Assembly (NCBI RefSeq): GCF_001904725.1
Contig: NZ_MRCE01000051.1
Coordinates: 1-45,406, forward strand
Reading direction: 5' to 3'
DNA from: Phormidium ambiguum IAM M-71
GTDB taxonomy: Bacteria; Cyanobacteriota; Cyanobacteriia; Cyanobacteriales; Aerosakkonemataceae
DNA length: 45,406 bases
The position numbers and the translations under genes are program-made. The notes beneath the pieces are model-generated. The model did not search any database, was not told the DNA's origin, and was given only the letters and a program-made list of their open reading frames with translations. Positions within the stretch are counted from its first letter, which is position 1. Every line of letters begins with the position of its first letter. Below, in pieces: positions 32,117 to 40,815 of the stretch.

Positions 32117-32575
32117 ATGACGACTCAACTTACTGATATTGGTTGGAGTGGGTCTTTTGGTTCTGGAACATGGACGAATCGAGCCGATATAGTTGATTCA
32201 GATGATGAGATTATCATCCCTTCTGGTATCACTGTTAACACTCTTGCTGGTAACGATCGCATTACTGGAATTGGGGAAACGCCCCTGGAAATCCCTGCAC
32301 TTCCCCCCTTTCCTGGAACCAACTTCGCTACTCGTGGCATCTCAAACAGTGGCACCATAAACACGGATGATGGTGCTGATGCCCTCACAGGAACTGGTGG
32401 CATTGGCATCTACAACGAAGGTAGTATCAATCTCGGTGATGGGAATGACACGCTCACTGGCACTAGCACAACTGTTGGCATCTCTGTCGGTATCTATAAC
32501 TTCGGCATCCTAAATACTGGCTCTGGGAACGACATCATCAGAGCCACTAGTATTATCAACAGAGGTACTAAGTAG
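32117..32575 (+). CDS. RTX-like beta-roll protein, probably truncated
   Basis: ATG 32117 follows aaggag and gives 152 aa. The protein repeats short calcium-binding-like units: VNTLAGNDRITGIG, INTDDGADALTGTGGIG, INLGDGNDTLTG and LNTGSGNDIIRATS, near the GGxGxDxLx nonapeptide of RTX proteins. Full proteins of this kind are large, secreted and have many more units. Here the frame ends at NRGTK about 120 bp before the IS1380 remnant, so the 3' part may have been lost when that element arrived. No signal peptide is seen, consistent with type I secretion via a now missing C-terminal signal. Confidence 0.65.
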   Translation: MTTQLTDIGWSGSFGSGTWTNRADIVDSDDEIIIPSGITVNTLAGNDRITGIGETPLEIPALPPFPGTNFATRGISNSGTINTDDGADALTGTGGIGIYNEGSINLGDGNDTLTGTSTTVGISVGIYNFGILNTGSGNDIIRATSIINRGTK

Positions 32576-32682
32576 TCAGACAAAAGTAAACGTTACTGTG
32601 TAAAGTTTCGTAAAAGTTCTGTAATCCTTAATAGTAAACTGATTGAGTATCTTCATAAAACTTAAGACAGTTAATATTATTT

Positions 32683-33596
32683 ATGTCCAACTACTTAGCT
32701 ATGGCAACTAATAGGCAATTAAAGTTAAGAGCTAACCAAACAATCGAAAAAGCTAAAAATGAGTATGAAAGAAAACTCTCACCTATTGTTGAATTAATGG
32801 AAAGTTTGTTTGAGAAAAATGAAGATTTAGAAGTAATCAGAACGTTAGTTCCTAGTTTTACTTGGTATCGTTCTTTATGTTATCAAACAGAAAAATCATG
32901 GAGTTGTTCTAGAAGAGTTGTTACTAAAGTTTGTTATGGGAGTGAAGGCTTAAAAATTCGTCATGTTGTGACCTCTTTACCTGCTGCAAAAATCCCTCCA
33001 TCAAAGCTTTATACCGATAAGTATTGTCCGAGAGGGGAGATGGAAAATCGGCTCAAAGAACAACAATTAGATTTATTTGCCGATCGCACTTCAACCCAAA
33101 CATTTCACAGTAATCAATTAAGACTTTGGTTCTCATCAATAGCTTATGTTTTAATGCAAGCTTTTCGGCATCATTGTTTATCTAAAACTTCTTTTTCTCA
33201 AGCCACAGTTGGCACAATTCGTCTGAATTTTCTGAAGTTGGGAGCGAGAATTACTGTAAGTGTCAGACGAATTTTAATTGCTATTACCAGTGCTTGTCCC
33301 TTTCAAGATATTTTATCTATTGCTTATTCTAGAATTCAAGCAATTCCCGATACTGGTTGATTTCTTTAAGGGAACTTGCTCAATTTCATAGCTCTTTAAT
33401 GACTGACAATATATGCCGTCAATTTTCTCATGAGAACTTATTTGAATTTGGTTGATTTTTTCGACAATTTAGTAACGGTTTGCTGAATTTCAATTAAATT
33501 TTTCTCTTTCGACTGTTCCCCTATCTCTGGTTTTTCAAAAAGTTCAACTTTTCCTCCCCAAATCAGCTTCTCGAATCAGTTTGTGAGAAATGCGGG
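32683..33596 (+). pseudogene. IS1380-family element, 5' truncated transposase
   Basis: The 225-aa frame (ATG 32683) is the C-terminal half of an IS1380/DDE transposase. From about 32694 it matches the second copy at the right of the window: LAMATNRQLKLRANQTIEKA, then LVPSFTWYRSLCYQTEKSW and YCPRGEMENRLKEQQLDLFA with the late YCPRGxxE-xxxKE motif of the family, ending DILSIAYSRIQAIPDTG. The N-terminal half and the left inverted repeat are missing. The right end, aatcagtttgtgagaaatgc plus ggg at 33596, is shared with the other copy at 44643. Confidence 0.88.
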
Positions 33597-33766
33597 TATA
33601 GCATTTCTGGCTATTCCTACAACTGCTTAGGGGTGTTTCTAGGAATTGTGGGGTTAGCGAGTTGGGATAGGAGAGCGATCGCGCTTATATAATTTCACTT
33701 TGTATTAACCTTAACGTGAAATGCTATTAGATGATAGTTGGCGATCACTTAAATCGATAACTTAAA

Positions 33767-34447
33767 TCAGGATTTCTTTCTCAGCTTAGGAGTTAAGTTT
33801 TCCGTTATTCCTGCCAATCGAATAGTATTGCAACCGATTTGATAGGCAAACTCAATTGATTCTCCAGCACCCAAAGCATCGTAAAACCCTACTGCAAATT
33901 TTATTGCTGCTCGATCACCGATCGCTTTATTCATGCCAATTACATAAGGGATGTGTTTGGCGATCGCCTCTGCTTGTACTTCTGAATAACAGGCATTGAG
34001 GACGACGCATTCAATATGATTGGCGAATAATTGAAATAGTCCGGCTAATGCTTCGGCATTGACAAATTGTGTTTGTCCGGTTTCATTTTCTAGTACCAAG
34101 CCATCATTCCCAGCACCGTGACCGGAGAAATGAACTATTTGTGGTTTTTCATCCAAAAGGGCGCGGATTAAATCATCAACACGCACAGCCCAGCGTTGTT
34201 TTAAATCAAATTGTTCCCGATGTTTCGCTCTTTGTAATCCATCTTCAATTCCCCGCACTTCTTCATCTAAACGTAGGGGAGGAGTTGTTTTGGGATTGGC
34301 AGCTAAGAACAGAATTTTTTTAGGGTTAATTTTTCTTGATTGCTCTGGGGTCTGATTGCTCCCGTAGTTGTGTATTCCCCCTTCGTTTTGTCCTACAGCA
34401 TTTTGAACAGCAGCATTAAAATTCATGTTAATTGGTTGAGTTGTCAT
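33767..34447 (-). CDS. CHAT-domain caspase-like protease with N-terminal signalling motif
   Basis: ATG 34447 is chosen for ggagga ten bases ahead; length 226 aa. A short N-terminal tag, VQNAVGQNEGGIHNY, precedes the CHAT domain. The domain opens KKILFLAANPKTTPPLRLDE and has the catalytic dyad in QIVHFSGHGAGNDGLVLE (His) and CVVLNACYSEVQAEAIA (Cys). Then come IPYVIGMNKAIGDRAAIKFA and a final FAYQIGCNTIRLAG, so the protease is complete. CHAT proteases act in bacterial immunity and cell death. The gene overlaps the 3' end of the membrane pentapeptide-repeat gene by 20 bp. That protein ends in almost the same tag, suggesting contact between the two. Confidence 0.9.
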   Translation of the reverse strand: MTTQPINMNFNAAVQNAVGQNEGGIHNYGSNQTPEQSRKINPKKILFLAANPKTTPPLRLDEEVRGIEDGLQRAKHREQFDLKQRWAVRVDDLIRALLDEKPQIVHFSGHGAGNDGLVLENETGQTQFVNAEALAGLFQLFANHIECVVLNACYSEVQAEAIAKHIPYVIGMNKAIGDRAAIKFAVGFYDALGAGESIEFAYQIGCNTIRLAGITENLTPKLRKKS

Positions 34448-35831
34448 AGTTATGTATTCCTCCATAGTTTTGACCTATAGCATTCTGAACAGGAGCATAA
34501 AAATTCATGGTAGTTGTTTTATTTTCCTCGTATTTCTCCCAAGCTAGATAAGCTCGTTTGATGAATTCTCCCTCTTCAAACTTACGGTTATTCGGATATT
34601 GTTGTTGAAACTTAATTGAGAAGAGTCCATTTTTATCATATTCTTCTTTAGATTCTAAGAAAATGAAGTCGCACTTGACATCTTTTAACTCTGTTGTTTT
34701 CGTAATTCCCCAATCTTCGATGCACGCTCCGGTTAGGGTTGCCCCTGTTAAATCTACTCCCACTAGTTGTGCCTGTTTTAAATTTGCACCTGATAAATCT
34801 GCGTTTTTCAAATTAGCATTTTTCAAATTAGCACCAATAAAACTAGCTCCCTGTAAGTTAGCACTCTCTAGATTTATGCCTTCTAAATCGAGATAATTAA
34901 AGTTTTTATCGCTCAGTTTATTGACATCAAGTGTGATTGCTAATTGTTGGGCTTTTAGGTTTTGGAGAAAGTGATGCTCGTCAATATAGGCATACTCAAT
35001 ATCTTGAGCATTATAAAAACGAGTCTTAGTAAGGTTTGCGCCCTTGAAATTAACATTCCTTAACATCGCTCCAGTAAAATCAGCGTTAGTTAGATCCACC
35101 CCTCGAAATGATGTGCTATAGCATCTAGAACAAAAAGCAATTGCCGCTAAACGGATTGAATCAAATCTTGAATCTCGACGTAGCGAACGAGTAGCAATAT
35201 AAAACCCGATACTAAGAATTATTCCAGTCAGTAAAATAGTTATTGGGTAATCTAATTGATGCGGTGGTTTAGTATTTCTAGGGAATATAATAGGAACACT
35301 GACGACCATTAAAGCTATTGACAGAATCATTACCACATATTTAACCCATCGGCTGGATAGAACATTTAACACAGTGATAGTAAAGGCAAACATGACAATT
35401 GCGCCAAAAGCCATTACTGTGCCAAACATTCCAAAAAAAACTCCCGGGACAATCGTGCGTTCTCCAGCTCTAAGTAATGGTGCCATCAATATCAGACTAA
35501 TAACGGACACTATTCCTACAGCCAGCAAAGCGCCTCTGAAGCCTTGCTTCGTAATAGAAAAGAGAAAAATTGCCAGCATTGATGAAGCAATTAGGATGGG
35601 AATCAAATTTCCTTTTAAATTGGCTAGTGTAGGCAGAAGGCTTGTTGCTAAAGCTACTGAAATTAGAATCCCTAACAAAGAAAAGAGGATTGTGAAGCTG
35701 TAATTATAAATGGATTTAATACCAGCTTTTGAGTGTAAAAATTTATTATTATTTTGGTCACATTTCTTACTAAAATCCTTCCCCCGGATGTCTTGATCGC
35801 TAAAATTAGCATTATTATCTTGGATACTCAT
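34428..35831 (-). CDS. Six-pass membrane pentapeptide-repeat protein with C-terminal tag
   Basis: This 467-aa protein has about six membrane helices between residues 44 and 216, for example SFTILFSLLGILISVALATS, GVFFGMFGTVMAFGAIVMFA and ITILLTGIILSIGFYIATRS. Pentapeptide repeats follow in two blocks (about 240-275 and 312-372), with SFRGVDLTNADFTGAMLRNV and NLQGASFIGANLKNANLKNA. A conserved stretch CIEDWGITKTTELKDVKCD follows, as in many cyanobacterial pentapeptide proteins. The last residues, MNFYAPVQNAIGQNYGGIHN plus YDNSTN, nearly repeat the start of the CHAT protein. A membrane platform or sensor releasing or nucleating the CHAT protease is plausible but inferred. Confidence 0.88.
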   Translation of the reverse strand: MSIQDNNANFSDQDIRGKDFSKKCDQNNNKFLHSKAGIKSIYNYSFTILFSLLGILISVALATSLLPTLANLKGNLIPILIASSMLAIFLFSITKQGFRGALLAVGIVSVISLILMAPLLRAGERTIVPGVFFGMFGTVMAFGAIVMFAFTITVLNVLSSRWVKYVVMILSIALMVVSVPIIFPRNTKPPHQLDYPITILLTGIILSIGFYIATRSLRRDSRFDSIRLAAIAFCSRCYSTSFRGVDLTNADFTGAMLRNVNFKGANLTKTRFYNAQDIEYAYIDEHHFLQNLKAQQLAITLDVNKLSDKNFNYLDLEGINLESANLQGASFIGANLKNANLKNADLSGANLKQAQLVGVDLTGATLTGACIEDWGITKTTELKDVKCDFIFLESKEEYDKNGLFSIKFQQQYPNNRKFEEGEFIKRAYLAWEKYEENKTTTMNFYAPVQNAIGQNYGGIHNYDNSTN

Positions 35832-35949
35832 AAAACGGATATTCTTAACTTTATAAAGTTAACATTAGACGCACTTAATCTTTGTCAGCTCAGATCCTTA
35901 CCTTGACCGATCTAAATTTCCAAAGTAAATGCGTCTAAGCTTAGTGAGA

Positions 35950-36171
35950 TCAACCTGGAGGAGTATAAGATCCACCAGTAATACCAACATCACAAGGGGG
36001 AATCTCAACGGCTTGACCTACTGATAAATTACTAGGATGGATATTGTCATTAGCTTTAGAAATTAGTTCCCACTTATTACCATCACCATAGTATGCTTGG
36101 GCAAGATCAAATAAAATGTCACCGTTTTCTATAATGTGAGTGATAGGGGGATTGCCTTGCTGTCTAGCCAT
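35950..36171 (-). CDS. Small LysM-domain protein
   Basis: ATG 36171 follows aaggag; 73 aa. After MARQQGNPP a single LysM domain fills the protein: THIIENGDILFDLAQAYYGD then KWELISKANDNIHPSNLSVG and QAVEIPP. LysM domains bind N-acetylglucosamine polymers; stand-alone forms without a signal peptide also occur beside phage-tail or plasmid genes. No export signal is seen. The gene lies 118 bp upstream of the pentapeptide gene on the same strand, so co-transcription is possible. Confidence 0.85.
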   Translation of the reverse strand: MARQQGNPPITHIIENGDILFDLAQAYYGDGNKWELISKANDNIHPSNLSVGQAVEIPPCDVGITGGSYTPPG

Positions 36172-36577
36172 GTTGTTTTCTCCTTGAAATAAAGATAGAT
36201 ATTTTTTGGTTTTGGGTGAAGTTCCAGCTTGAATCATCTGCTGTAAGTTTGATAGGTTAGCCTAGTTCTTTTTATGCAATTTCTTTCAAACTTTTTCCCT
36301 CACCGTCTAATTTGTTTGACAATTTCACTTTATAAAAGATTTAATCGATGAGACAGTACCCTTAAGGGTACTCTTCGGAAAGTAACTTACTATACCGAAA
36401 GTAAACGTAATCTTGTTCAGGGTTTACAGGCTGCAAGGTAAAATGGAGCGATCGCTCTATAAACCCCAGACTCAACCACCCCTCGCCACCTGTGAACCAC
36501 CAGCAACTAAGCTGATTCCCTAGCGGTGACATTCCATACCCTCTAAAACTGCTCAAGTCGTTAACTTTGGTAGCAAC

Positions 36578-37444
36578 TTACTGATAACGCGCCACCAGTG
36601 CCAAAGCAGCTTGATAATGTTGTTGTCTAAGAAAATCTGGTTCCAGAACTTCAGCGTTTTCCATGTGGCGACAAACCCACCAGCTAAATTCTTGCAATGA
36701 ACGAGGTGGCAACTCAACAATGTAATCCAGATAAGTAAACTTTCCGGTCACGCTATCTATTGGCCCCTTCTCTAGTTCTTGTTTAGGATGCCGCAGTTCT
36801 CCTTCCAATATGAAATCGATGACTTTTGGAAAGAAGCGGACTTTGACCTCAATTAAATCGAGCTTGCCCTCTAATTCCAAGCTTTGCTCCTCTGCTTTTC
36901 CCAGAAATAAACCCCAACCTTTTTCTAACAGTTTGTGAGCATCAAGTAGACGTTGGTATTGTTGTTGAAGCGATCGCGTTTTGGATGACAGAACTTTGCA
37001 GTAATTCTTAAAGCGATTGATGCGCCCAACTGCTAAAAGTTGATTGTTGCATTCTTCAAAAATCAGATACCAAGCGATATCGTGATAAATCAACTGTAGA
37101 GGCCAGACTTGCTTGAGTCCAATCTGACCATTACCATAAGGGTCGCTGCGTCGGGAAATCTCGATCGCACTGCCAGTATGGATTGCTTGCTCGACTACAT
37201 CTAATTGATGGAATAGGTTATCTCGATTTTCACCTTTGTCCATTATTTCCTCTGGGTCAGTATGGACAACAGCACGATTTAAGTGTTGTCGCACCGGATA
37301 AAAGAAATCACCTTTGCTATCTAAATCCAAGGTACGTAACCATTTGGTAAGAGTAGCGTGGATTCGTCGTACCTGTGAGTCGCCTTGATATTTGGCAACA
37401 GAAGCTAAGGCATTAAATGCTACTTTTAATTCATCTACAGTCAT
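36578..37444 (-). CDS. WYL-domain transcriptional regulator-like protein
   Basis: This 288-aa protein has a helical N-terminal part, AFNALASVAKYQGDSQVRRI, then the WYL core: QAIHTGSAIEISRRSDP, VWPLQLIYHDIAWYLIFEEC (the W-Y-L residues) and LLAVGRINRFK. The C-terminal extension has LIEVKVRFFPKVIDFILEGE and RSLQEFSWWVCRHMENAEVL, the WCX part. WYL proteins sense ligands or nucleic acids and often control phage-defence loci. There is no clear DNA-binding helix-turn-helix in the first residues, which is slightly unusual. It is separated from the LysM gene by about 400 bp (36172-36577) in which I can support no gene. Confidence 0.85.
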   Translation of the reverse strand: MTVDELKVAFNALASVAKYQGDSQVRRIHATLTKWLRTLDLDSKGDFFYPVRQHLNRAVVHTDPEEIMDKGENRDNLFHQLDVVEQAIHTGSAIEISRRSDPYGNGQIGLKQVWPLQLIYHDIAWYLIFEECNNQLLAVGRINRFKNYCKVLSSKTRSLQQQYQRLLDAHKLLEKGWGLFLGKAEEQSLELEGKLDLIEVKVRFFPKVIDFILEGELRHPKQELEKGPIDSVTGKFTYLDYIVELPPRSLQEFSWWVCRHMENAEVLEPDFLRQQHYQAALALVARYQ

Positions 37445-37671
37445 TGCCCCAGTTCCCAGATACTAGCCCCAACGATAGATTCTACTTCTCAACTGAAGAT
37501 GAAGCATTTGATGACGCTTGTTGTCGAATTGATGCTATCAGAGAATCTTTGTAAGGAAAGCAAGCAGAGGTGCGAATAATAGCGATCGCTCAGTCTAGCC
37601 GTTGATTGAAGCATTTTTTTATTGAAAATCACGCTGTCGCTTTTTGATGTTGGTGTTTTAATGTGATTCAA

Positions 37672-37851
37672 ATGGAAAACAAAGATTTTTTGATTGATAA
37701 TTACCAGCAAGAGATATTGAGATATCAAATCAAAGAGTTGAATCATCAGTACCGACGCTTAACTTCAGAAGCCATCAGAATTGGTGTAGTCACAGGTGTA
37801 ATATCTGGGTTGATTACTGGAGTAATTGCCTTCAAGTTTCTGTTGGAATAA
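37672..37851 (+). CDS. Small membrane-anchored protein (59 aa), unknown
   Basis: ATG 37672 opens MENKDFLIDNYQQEILRYQI with a charged helix, then a C-terminal hydrophobic helix IGVVTGVISGLITGVIAFKF. Charged helix plus a single Gly-rich membrane segment is a common small-protein plan. The family is unknown. The ribosome site is weak. The following 37852-38039 holds no gene. Confidence 0.45.
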   Translation: MENKDFLIDNYQQEILRYQIKELNHQYRRLTSEAIRIGVVTGVISGLITGVIAFKFLLE

Positions 37852-38039
37852 AGATTATTTGATGAGTACAATTCCCACCAAAATTAATTTTTTGAACCTA
37901 AGTTAAGTTTTGGCAATTAAGCCAAACATAAAGCATCTATCGATACTAAATTTATGAAGCAATTGTAGACAAACCGAATCTTAACAGTAAGTTCGACTGT
38001 CGTCGCTTCAGTTGTGAAGTTAAGCTAGGAGTGCCAATT

Positions 38040-38396
38040 ATGGCTAAGGTCAAAGTGCAAAGCCCAATGCAAAAGCAATTCGCAGATAGCTATGAAGAAC
38101 AACGTAAAGAAATGTTTCTTCATGTAGCACGCGAACTAACTGGTCGTGCCAAACAACGACAATTACCAAAAGGTAAAGCATTGGATTGGGAGAAGTTTAA
38201 CGAGTATTTCAATAACTTCTATGCCGACCATACGGCTGATGAAATGCTTGATGAACTCCTAAACAACTGTTATTGGTTAGCATCCGAACAAGCAATCATT
38301 GAATTGCACTTCCGTTACGTGCAAGATGCCGTCAAAGCATCCAAACGGAATTCTAAAGATGAAGACGATGATGATAACGACGACTTCATCAAATAA
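38040..38396 (+). CDS. Hypothetical plasmid protein with acidic tail
   Basis: The start ATG 38040 follows aggag; 118 aa. The protein is helical and charged, with MQKQFADSYEEQRKEMFLHV, LDWEKFNEYFNNFYADHTAD and a run of Asp/Glu before FIK at the end. I recognise no domain. It is followed 24 bp later by a strong terminator, so it is a separate transcription unit. Confidence 0.7.
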   Translation: MAKVKVQSPMQKQFADSYEEQRKEMFLHVARELTGRAKQRQLPKGKALDWEKFNEYFNNFYADHTADEMLDELLNNCYWLASEQAIIELHFRYVQDAVKASKRNSKDEDDDDNDDFIK

Positions 38397-38420
38397 AGCT
38401 CAAAATTATTAAATCGATTT

Positions 38421-38450
38421 AAAAGCCGCTTAAAGCGGTTTTTTTTTTGA
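38421..38450 (+). terminator. Rho-independent terminator
   Basis: CCGCTT-aa-AGCGG followed by ten T residues, right after the acidic-tail gene. Confidence 0.88.
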
Positions 38451-38633
38451 CCCGCCACCCACCCAGCCAAAGAGAAACAGCTAACGCTGTTAGTACGAAA
38501 AGTGCAAATGGTTCCAGTGATGAATTTTGCGTTAATTGCACTCGCTTCAACATTACTCAATTTGGCTCTTCAAACCAAACTTAAACAGGCGACTATTGTC
38601 GCTTTTTCGATGAAGTAAAGATTGGTGAAAACC

Positions 38634-38948
38634 ATGCCAACTGTTAACTTTATCGGCTACGAATGTGAAGTGAAAGTTAGTCGTTATGCTGATGGACTAA
38701 CACCCTGTCTAAGTTTAGTAGATTCTGAGGGAATACCTGTAGCAACAGCCACAGTGAATGTCTCTAATCTTCAATTACCATCCGATTGCGTTGTCATCAA
38801 AAACTACTCGGAGAATGAAGGAATTTTGGAAGCATTGATAGCTGCTGAAATTGTAAAACCAACAGGACAAACAGTACCAGTCGGTCACTGTATTGGTCAT
38901 ATTTGCCAACTAACTCCTAAAATGTTAGCTCATTTAGCATCTGTTTAA
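38634..38948 (+). CDS. DUF4313-like plasmid protein
   Basis: ATG 38634 gives 104 aa: TVNFIGYECEVKVSRYADGL, then SLVDSEGIPVATATVNVSNL and DCVVIKNYSENEGILEALIA, ending KPTGQTVPVGHCIGHICQL. The IKDYSENEG-LEAL type motif and the strand order are those I associate with DUF4313, a family common on plasmids. The function is unknown. The gene stands between two terminators, thus is transcribed alone. Confidence 0.75.
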   Translation: MPTVNFIGYECEVKVSRYADGLTPCLSLVDSEGIPVATATVNVSNLQLPSDCVVIKNYSENEGILEALIAAEIVKPTGQTVPVGHCIGHICQLTPKMLAHLASV

Positions 38949-38989
38949 CTCAACAAGATTAATCTTGAATAACTTTTGATAATCAGGGT

Positions 38990-39019
38990 AAAACTCCGCA
39001 CACTGCGGAGTTTTTTTTT
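38990..39019 (+). terminator. Rho-independent terminator
   Basis: AAAACTCCGC-acact-GCGGAGTTTT followed by more T residues, 41 bp after the DUF4313-like gene. Strong. Confidence 0.92.
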
Positions 39020-39093
39020 ACAAAAGTAACCAATAATATTTAAGCTATCGCTTACTTGATTAAAATTATTCGTTTTTGGTAGTTATTTGTATA

Positions 39094-39567
39094 ATGAGTT
39101 TCAACAATAGCGTTATCAAGCTGGAAGAATTTGAGAGCAATTACTTGCAATTATCGACTGGTTTTCTCATTCGCCCAGTGCAACCACAACCGCAGGGTAA
39201 GTTTAGAAATTCTCCGCTCGACAATCAATGGTTAGCCAAACCATTTATGGTTGGTAATGTTCCATTACTACTACCAACTATTGCCGATCTATAAATTGAG
39301 TTTCCTTGCGGTAAAATAGGAGAAATATTACGCACATCTGATCCATCAGTTAAATTAATTATTGCCAGTATTGAAGTGCAACAAGTTAGTAATATATCCG
39401 AAGAAATTGCTAGCATGACTGCAATTGCTACTCTGTTTAATAGTACTCCAAATCAAGCTTCAATTTACGGTTATTTGCGACAAACTTGGCCTGATTTGAA
39501 GACCGATTCTTGGGTTTGGATAATTCAAACAATACCTGCTCAGTTTTCTATTATTTTTGATACTTGA
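39094..39567 (+). pseudogene. Hypothetical gene interrupted by an in-frame stop
   Basis: From ATG 39094 the frame reads SFNNSVIKLEEFESNYLQLS up to LLLPTIADL, stops at TAA 39292, then continues in the same frame without another stop to 39567: IEFPCGKIGEILRTSDPSVK, then IASMTAIATLFNSTPNQASI and TWPDLKTDSWVWIIQTIP. The second part has an internal ATG at 39415. Continuous protein-like sequence across the stop suggests one 157-codon gene with a nonsense mutation. I recognise no domain. Confidence 0.6.
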
Positions 39568-39634
39568 AACCTTGAGTACATTTTCGTTTTAGCGGCGATT
39601 GCCGCTTCCATAAAAAAGATTTAACGAACACATT

Positions 39635-40072
39635 ATGTATCAACAATTGCAAGATTTATTAACTTTGGCTATCGAAGCGATCGCTATTATCGGCTACGGT
39701 GGTCTTCTCGCTCATTACATTTTTACCAGTACTTCTGCTAAACAACCAGCTAAATCAAATTTGTTTGTTAATCAAGTAAAGGAAGAAACAGAATTAGGCA
39801 TCATAAATACTAAAAGCATAGCAACAGAAGTAGTGGATACAAATAATACAAGATTACCAGAATTAGAACAAATTGAGCAGCTTACAATTCGCCAATGTCG
39901 TGCAGTTATTCGTGTTATCAATACTACGCTACCAAAAAGCGAACGCATTCGACTTAAAATTAATGGGAAGGACGCACCTACCGCTTGGTTACGCTTGCAA
40001 ATCAAAAAACATTTAGAAGATAAACAGCAGCAAATTGTACCAATAATTGAGCAAATTTCCCAAGCTAGTTAA
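39635..40072 (+). CDS. Hypothetical protein with N-terminal membrane helix
   Basis: This 145-aa protein begins YQQLQDLLTLAIEAIAIIGY then GGLLAHYIFTS, one N-terminal membrane segment. A polar linker follows, then a helical SAP-like stretch IEQLTIRQCRAVIRVINTTL, PKSERIRLKINGKDAPTAWL and RLQIKKHLEDKQQ. The C-terminal part could be a small DNA- or protein-binding domain; no firm family. It is on the same strand as the neighbouring plasmid genes and lies 44 bp before the DUF4326-like gene. Confidence 0.65.
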   Translation: MYQQLQDLLTLAIEAIAIIGYGGLLAHYIFTSTSAKQPAKSNLFVNQVKEETELGIINTKSIATEVVDTNNTRLPELEQIEQLTIRQCRAVIRVINTTLPKSERIRLKINGKDAPTAWLRLQIKKHLEDKQQQIVPIIEQISQAS

Positions 40073-40116
40073 GTAGGCTATTGCCAAATTTTGGATACAG
40101 TTTTTGTTAGTTCACC

Positions 40117-40536
40117 ATGATTAACATCCGAAAATACAATTCCAAACTACTCAACAAACCAGGTGTTTTGTATTGCGGTCGAGGTCGTACTACTGAAGAT
40201 ATCGGCTTCGGTAATCCGTTCAGTCATAAACCAGGAACAGCAAGATTTCGAGTTAAAACATTAGCAGAATCTCTTGGCTGTTACGAAGCTTGGCTGTACA
40301 AACTGCTAAAAGCTTACCAGCAACAACAAACTCGTAAATTAGAAGGTTGGGAAAGAGTTTATTTGAGGCGAGTGATTAAGTTAGCCAAGGACATTGAAAA
40401 TGGCATAGTAACTGATTTAATTTGTTTCTGCATTGACTTAGAAAATTATCAACCAAATGGCTCAAACGAATACAAGTGCCACACTCAAATCTTGTATAAA
40501 GTGGTGCTGCAAATTCAACAAATAAATAGCCATTAA
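40117..40536 (+). CDS. DUF4326-like protein
   Basis: This 139-aa protein begins INIRKYNSKLLNKPGVLYCG, then RGRTTEDIGFGNPFSHKPGT and SLGCYEAWLYKLLKAYQ. The V-N-R-K start, a GRG segment, GNPF and the following helix with W-L are the DUF4326 pattern. The C-terminal half has LAKDIENGIVTDLICFCIDL. Members are found in phages and plasmids and may bind nucleotides; the role is unknown. A terminator follows within 10 bp. Confidence 0.7.
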   Translation: MINIRKYNSKLLNKPGVLYCGRGRTTEDIGFGNPFSHKPGTARFRVKTLAESLGCYEAWLYKLLKAYQQQQTRKLEGWERVYLRRVIKLAKDIENGIVTDLICFCIDLENYQPNGSNEYKCHTQILYKVVLQIQQINSH

Positions 40537-40545
40537 ATGAACTTG

Positions 40546-40576
40546 AATACTCAGTTTTCTACTGAGTATTTTTTTA
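40546..40576 (+). terminator. Rho-independent terminator
   Basis: AATACTCAGT-tttct-ACTGAGTATT followed by TTTTT, directly behind the DUF4326-like gene. Confidence 0.88.
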
Positions 40577-40600
40577 TCCCTAGCGGGCTAGTAACTAAAA

Positions 40601-40676
40601 AAAGCTGTAGCCAAAAGGTAAAGGCAGCCTCGGTAAGACGAAGGCTTATTTGAGGGTTCGACTCCCTCCAGCTTTA
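40601..40676 (+). tRNA. tRNA-like element with irregular anticodon arm
   Basis: An acceptor stem AAAGCTG (40601-40607) pairs with CAGCTTT (40669-40675). The D arm is GCC-aaaaggtaaa-GGC (40610-40625). The T arm is GAGGG-ttcgact-CCCTC (40652-40668), with a canonical TTCGA core. The length is 76 bases with the discriminator and no encoded CCA. The anticodon arm is odd: GCCTCG pairs with CGAAGGC around a six-base loop GTAAGA with a bulged A, so no normal seven-base loop with U33 exists. It may be a tRNA pseudogene, a tRNA mimic, or an integration-site remnant. Confidence 0.5.
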
Positions 40677-40815
40677 CTTACTTTTTAGTTATCTCTGTAA
40701 TAAAAATACGCTAAAATTTACTATTAAATCAATTTAGTAATACCTCATAAGTTTATATTAATTTAGCGTATTTCAACAGAAAATTGCAGTTTCCAATTTT
40801 TAAAAGTAGAGCAAA

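Noticed and set aside
33767-34447. CHAT gene as part of the type III CRISPR system (as in Craspase)
   Set aside because: It lies about 14 kb from the cas operon with many unrelated genes between and pairs with its own neighbour instead.
36362-36556. A 64-codon minus-strand frame between the LysM and WYL genes
   Set aside because: No ribosome site, Trp/Gly-rich shadow-like composition and no recognisable domain.
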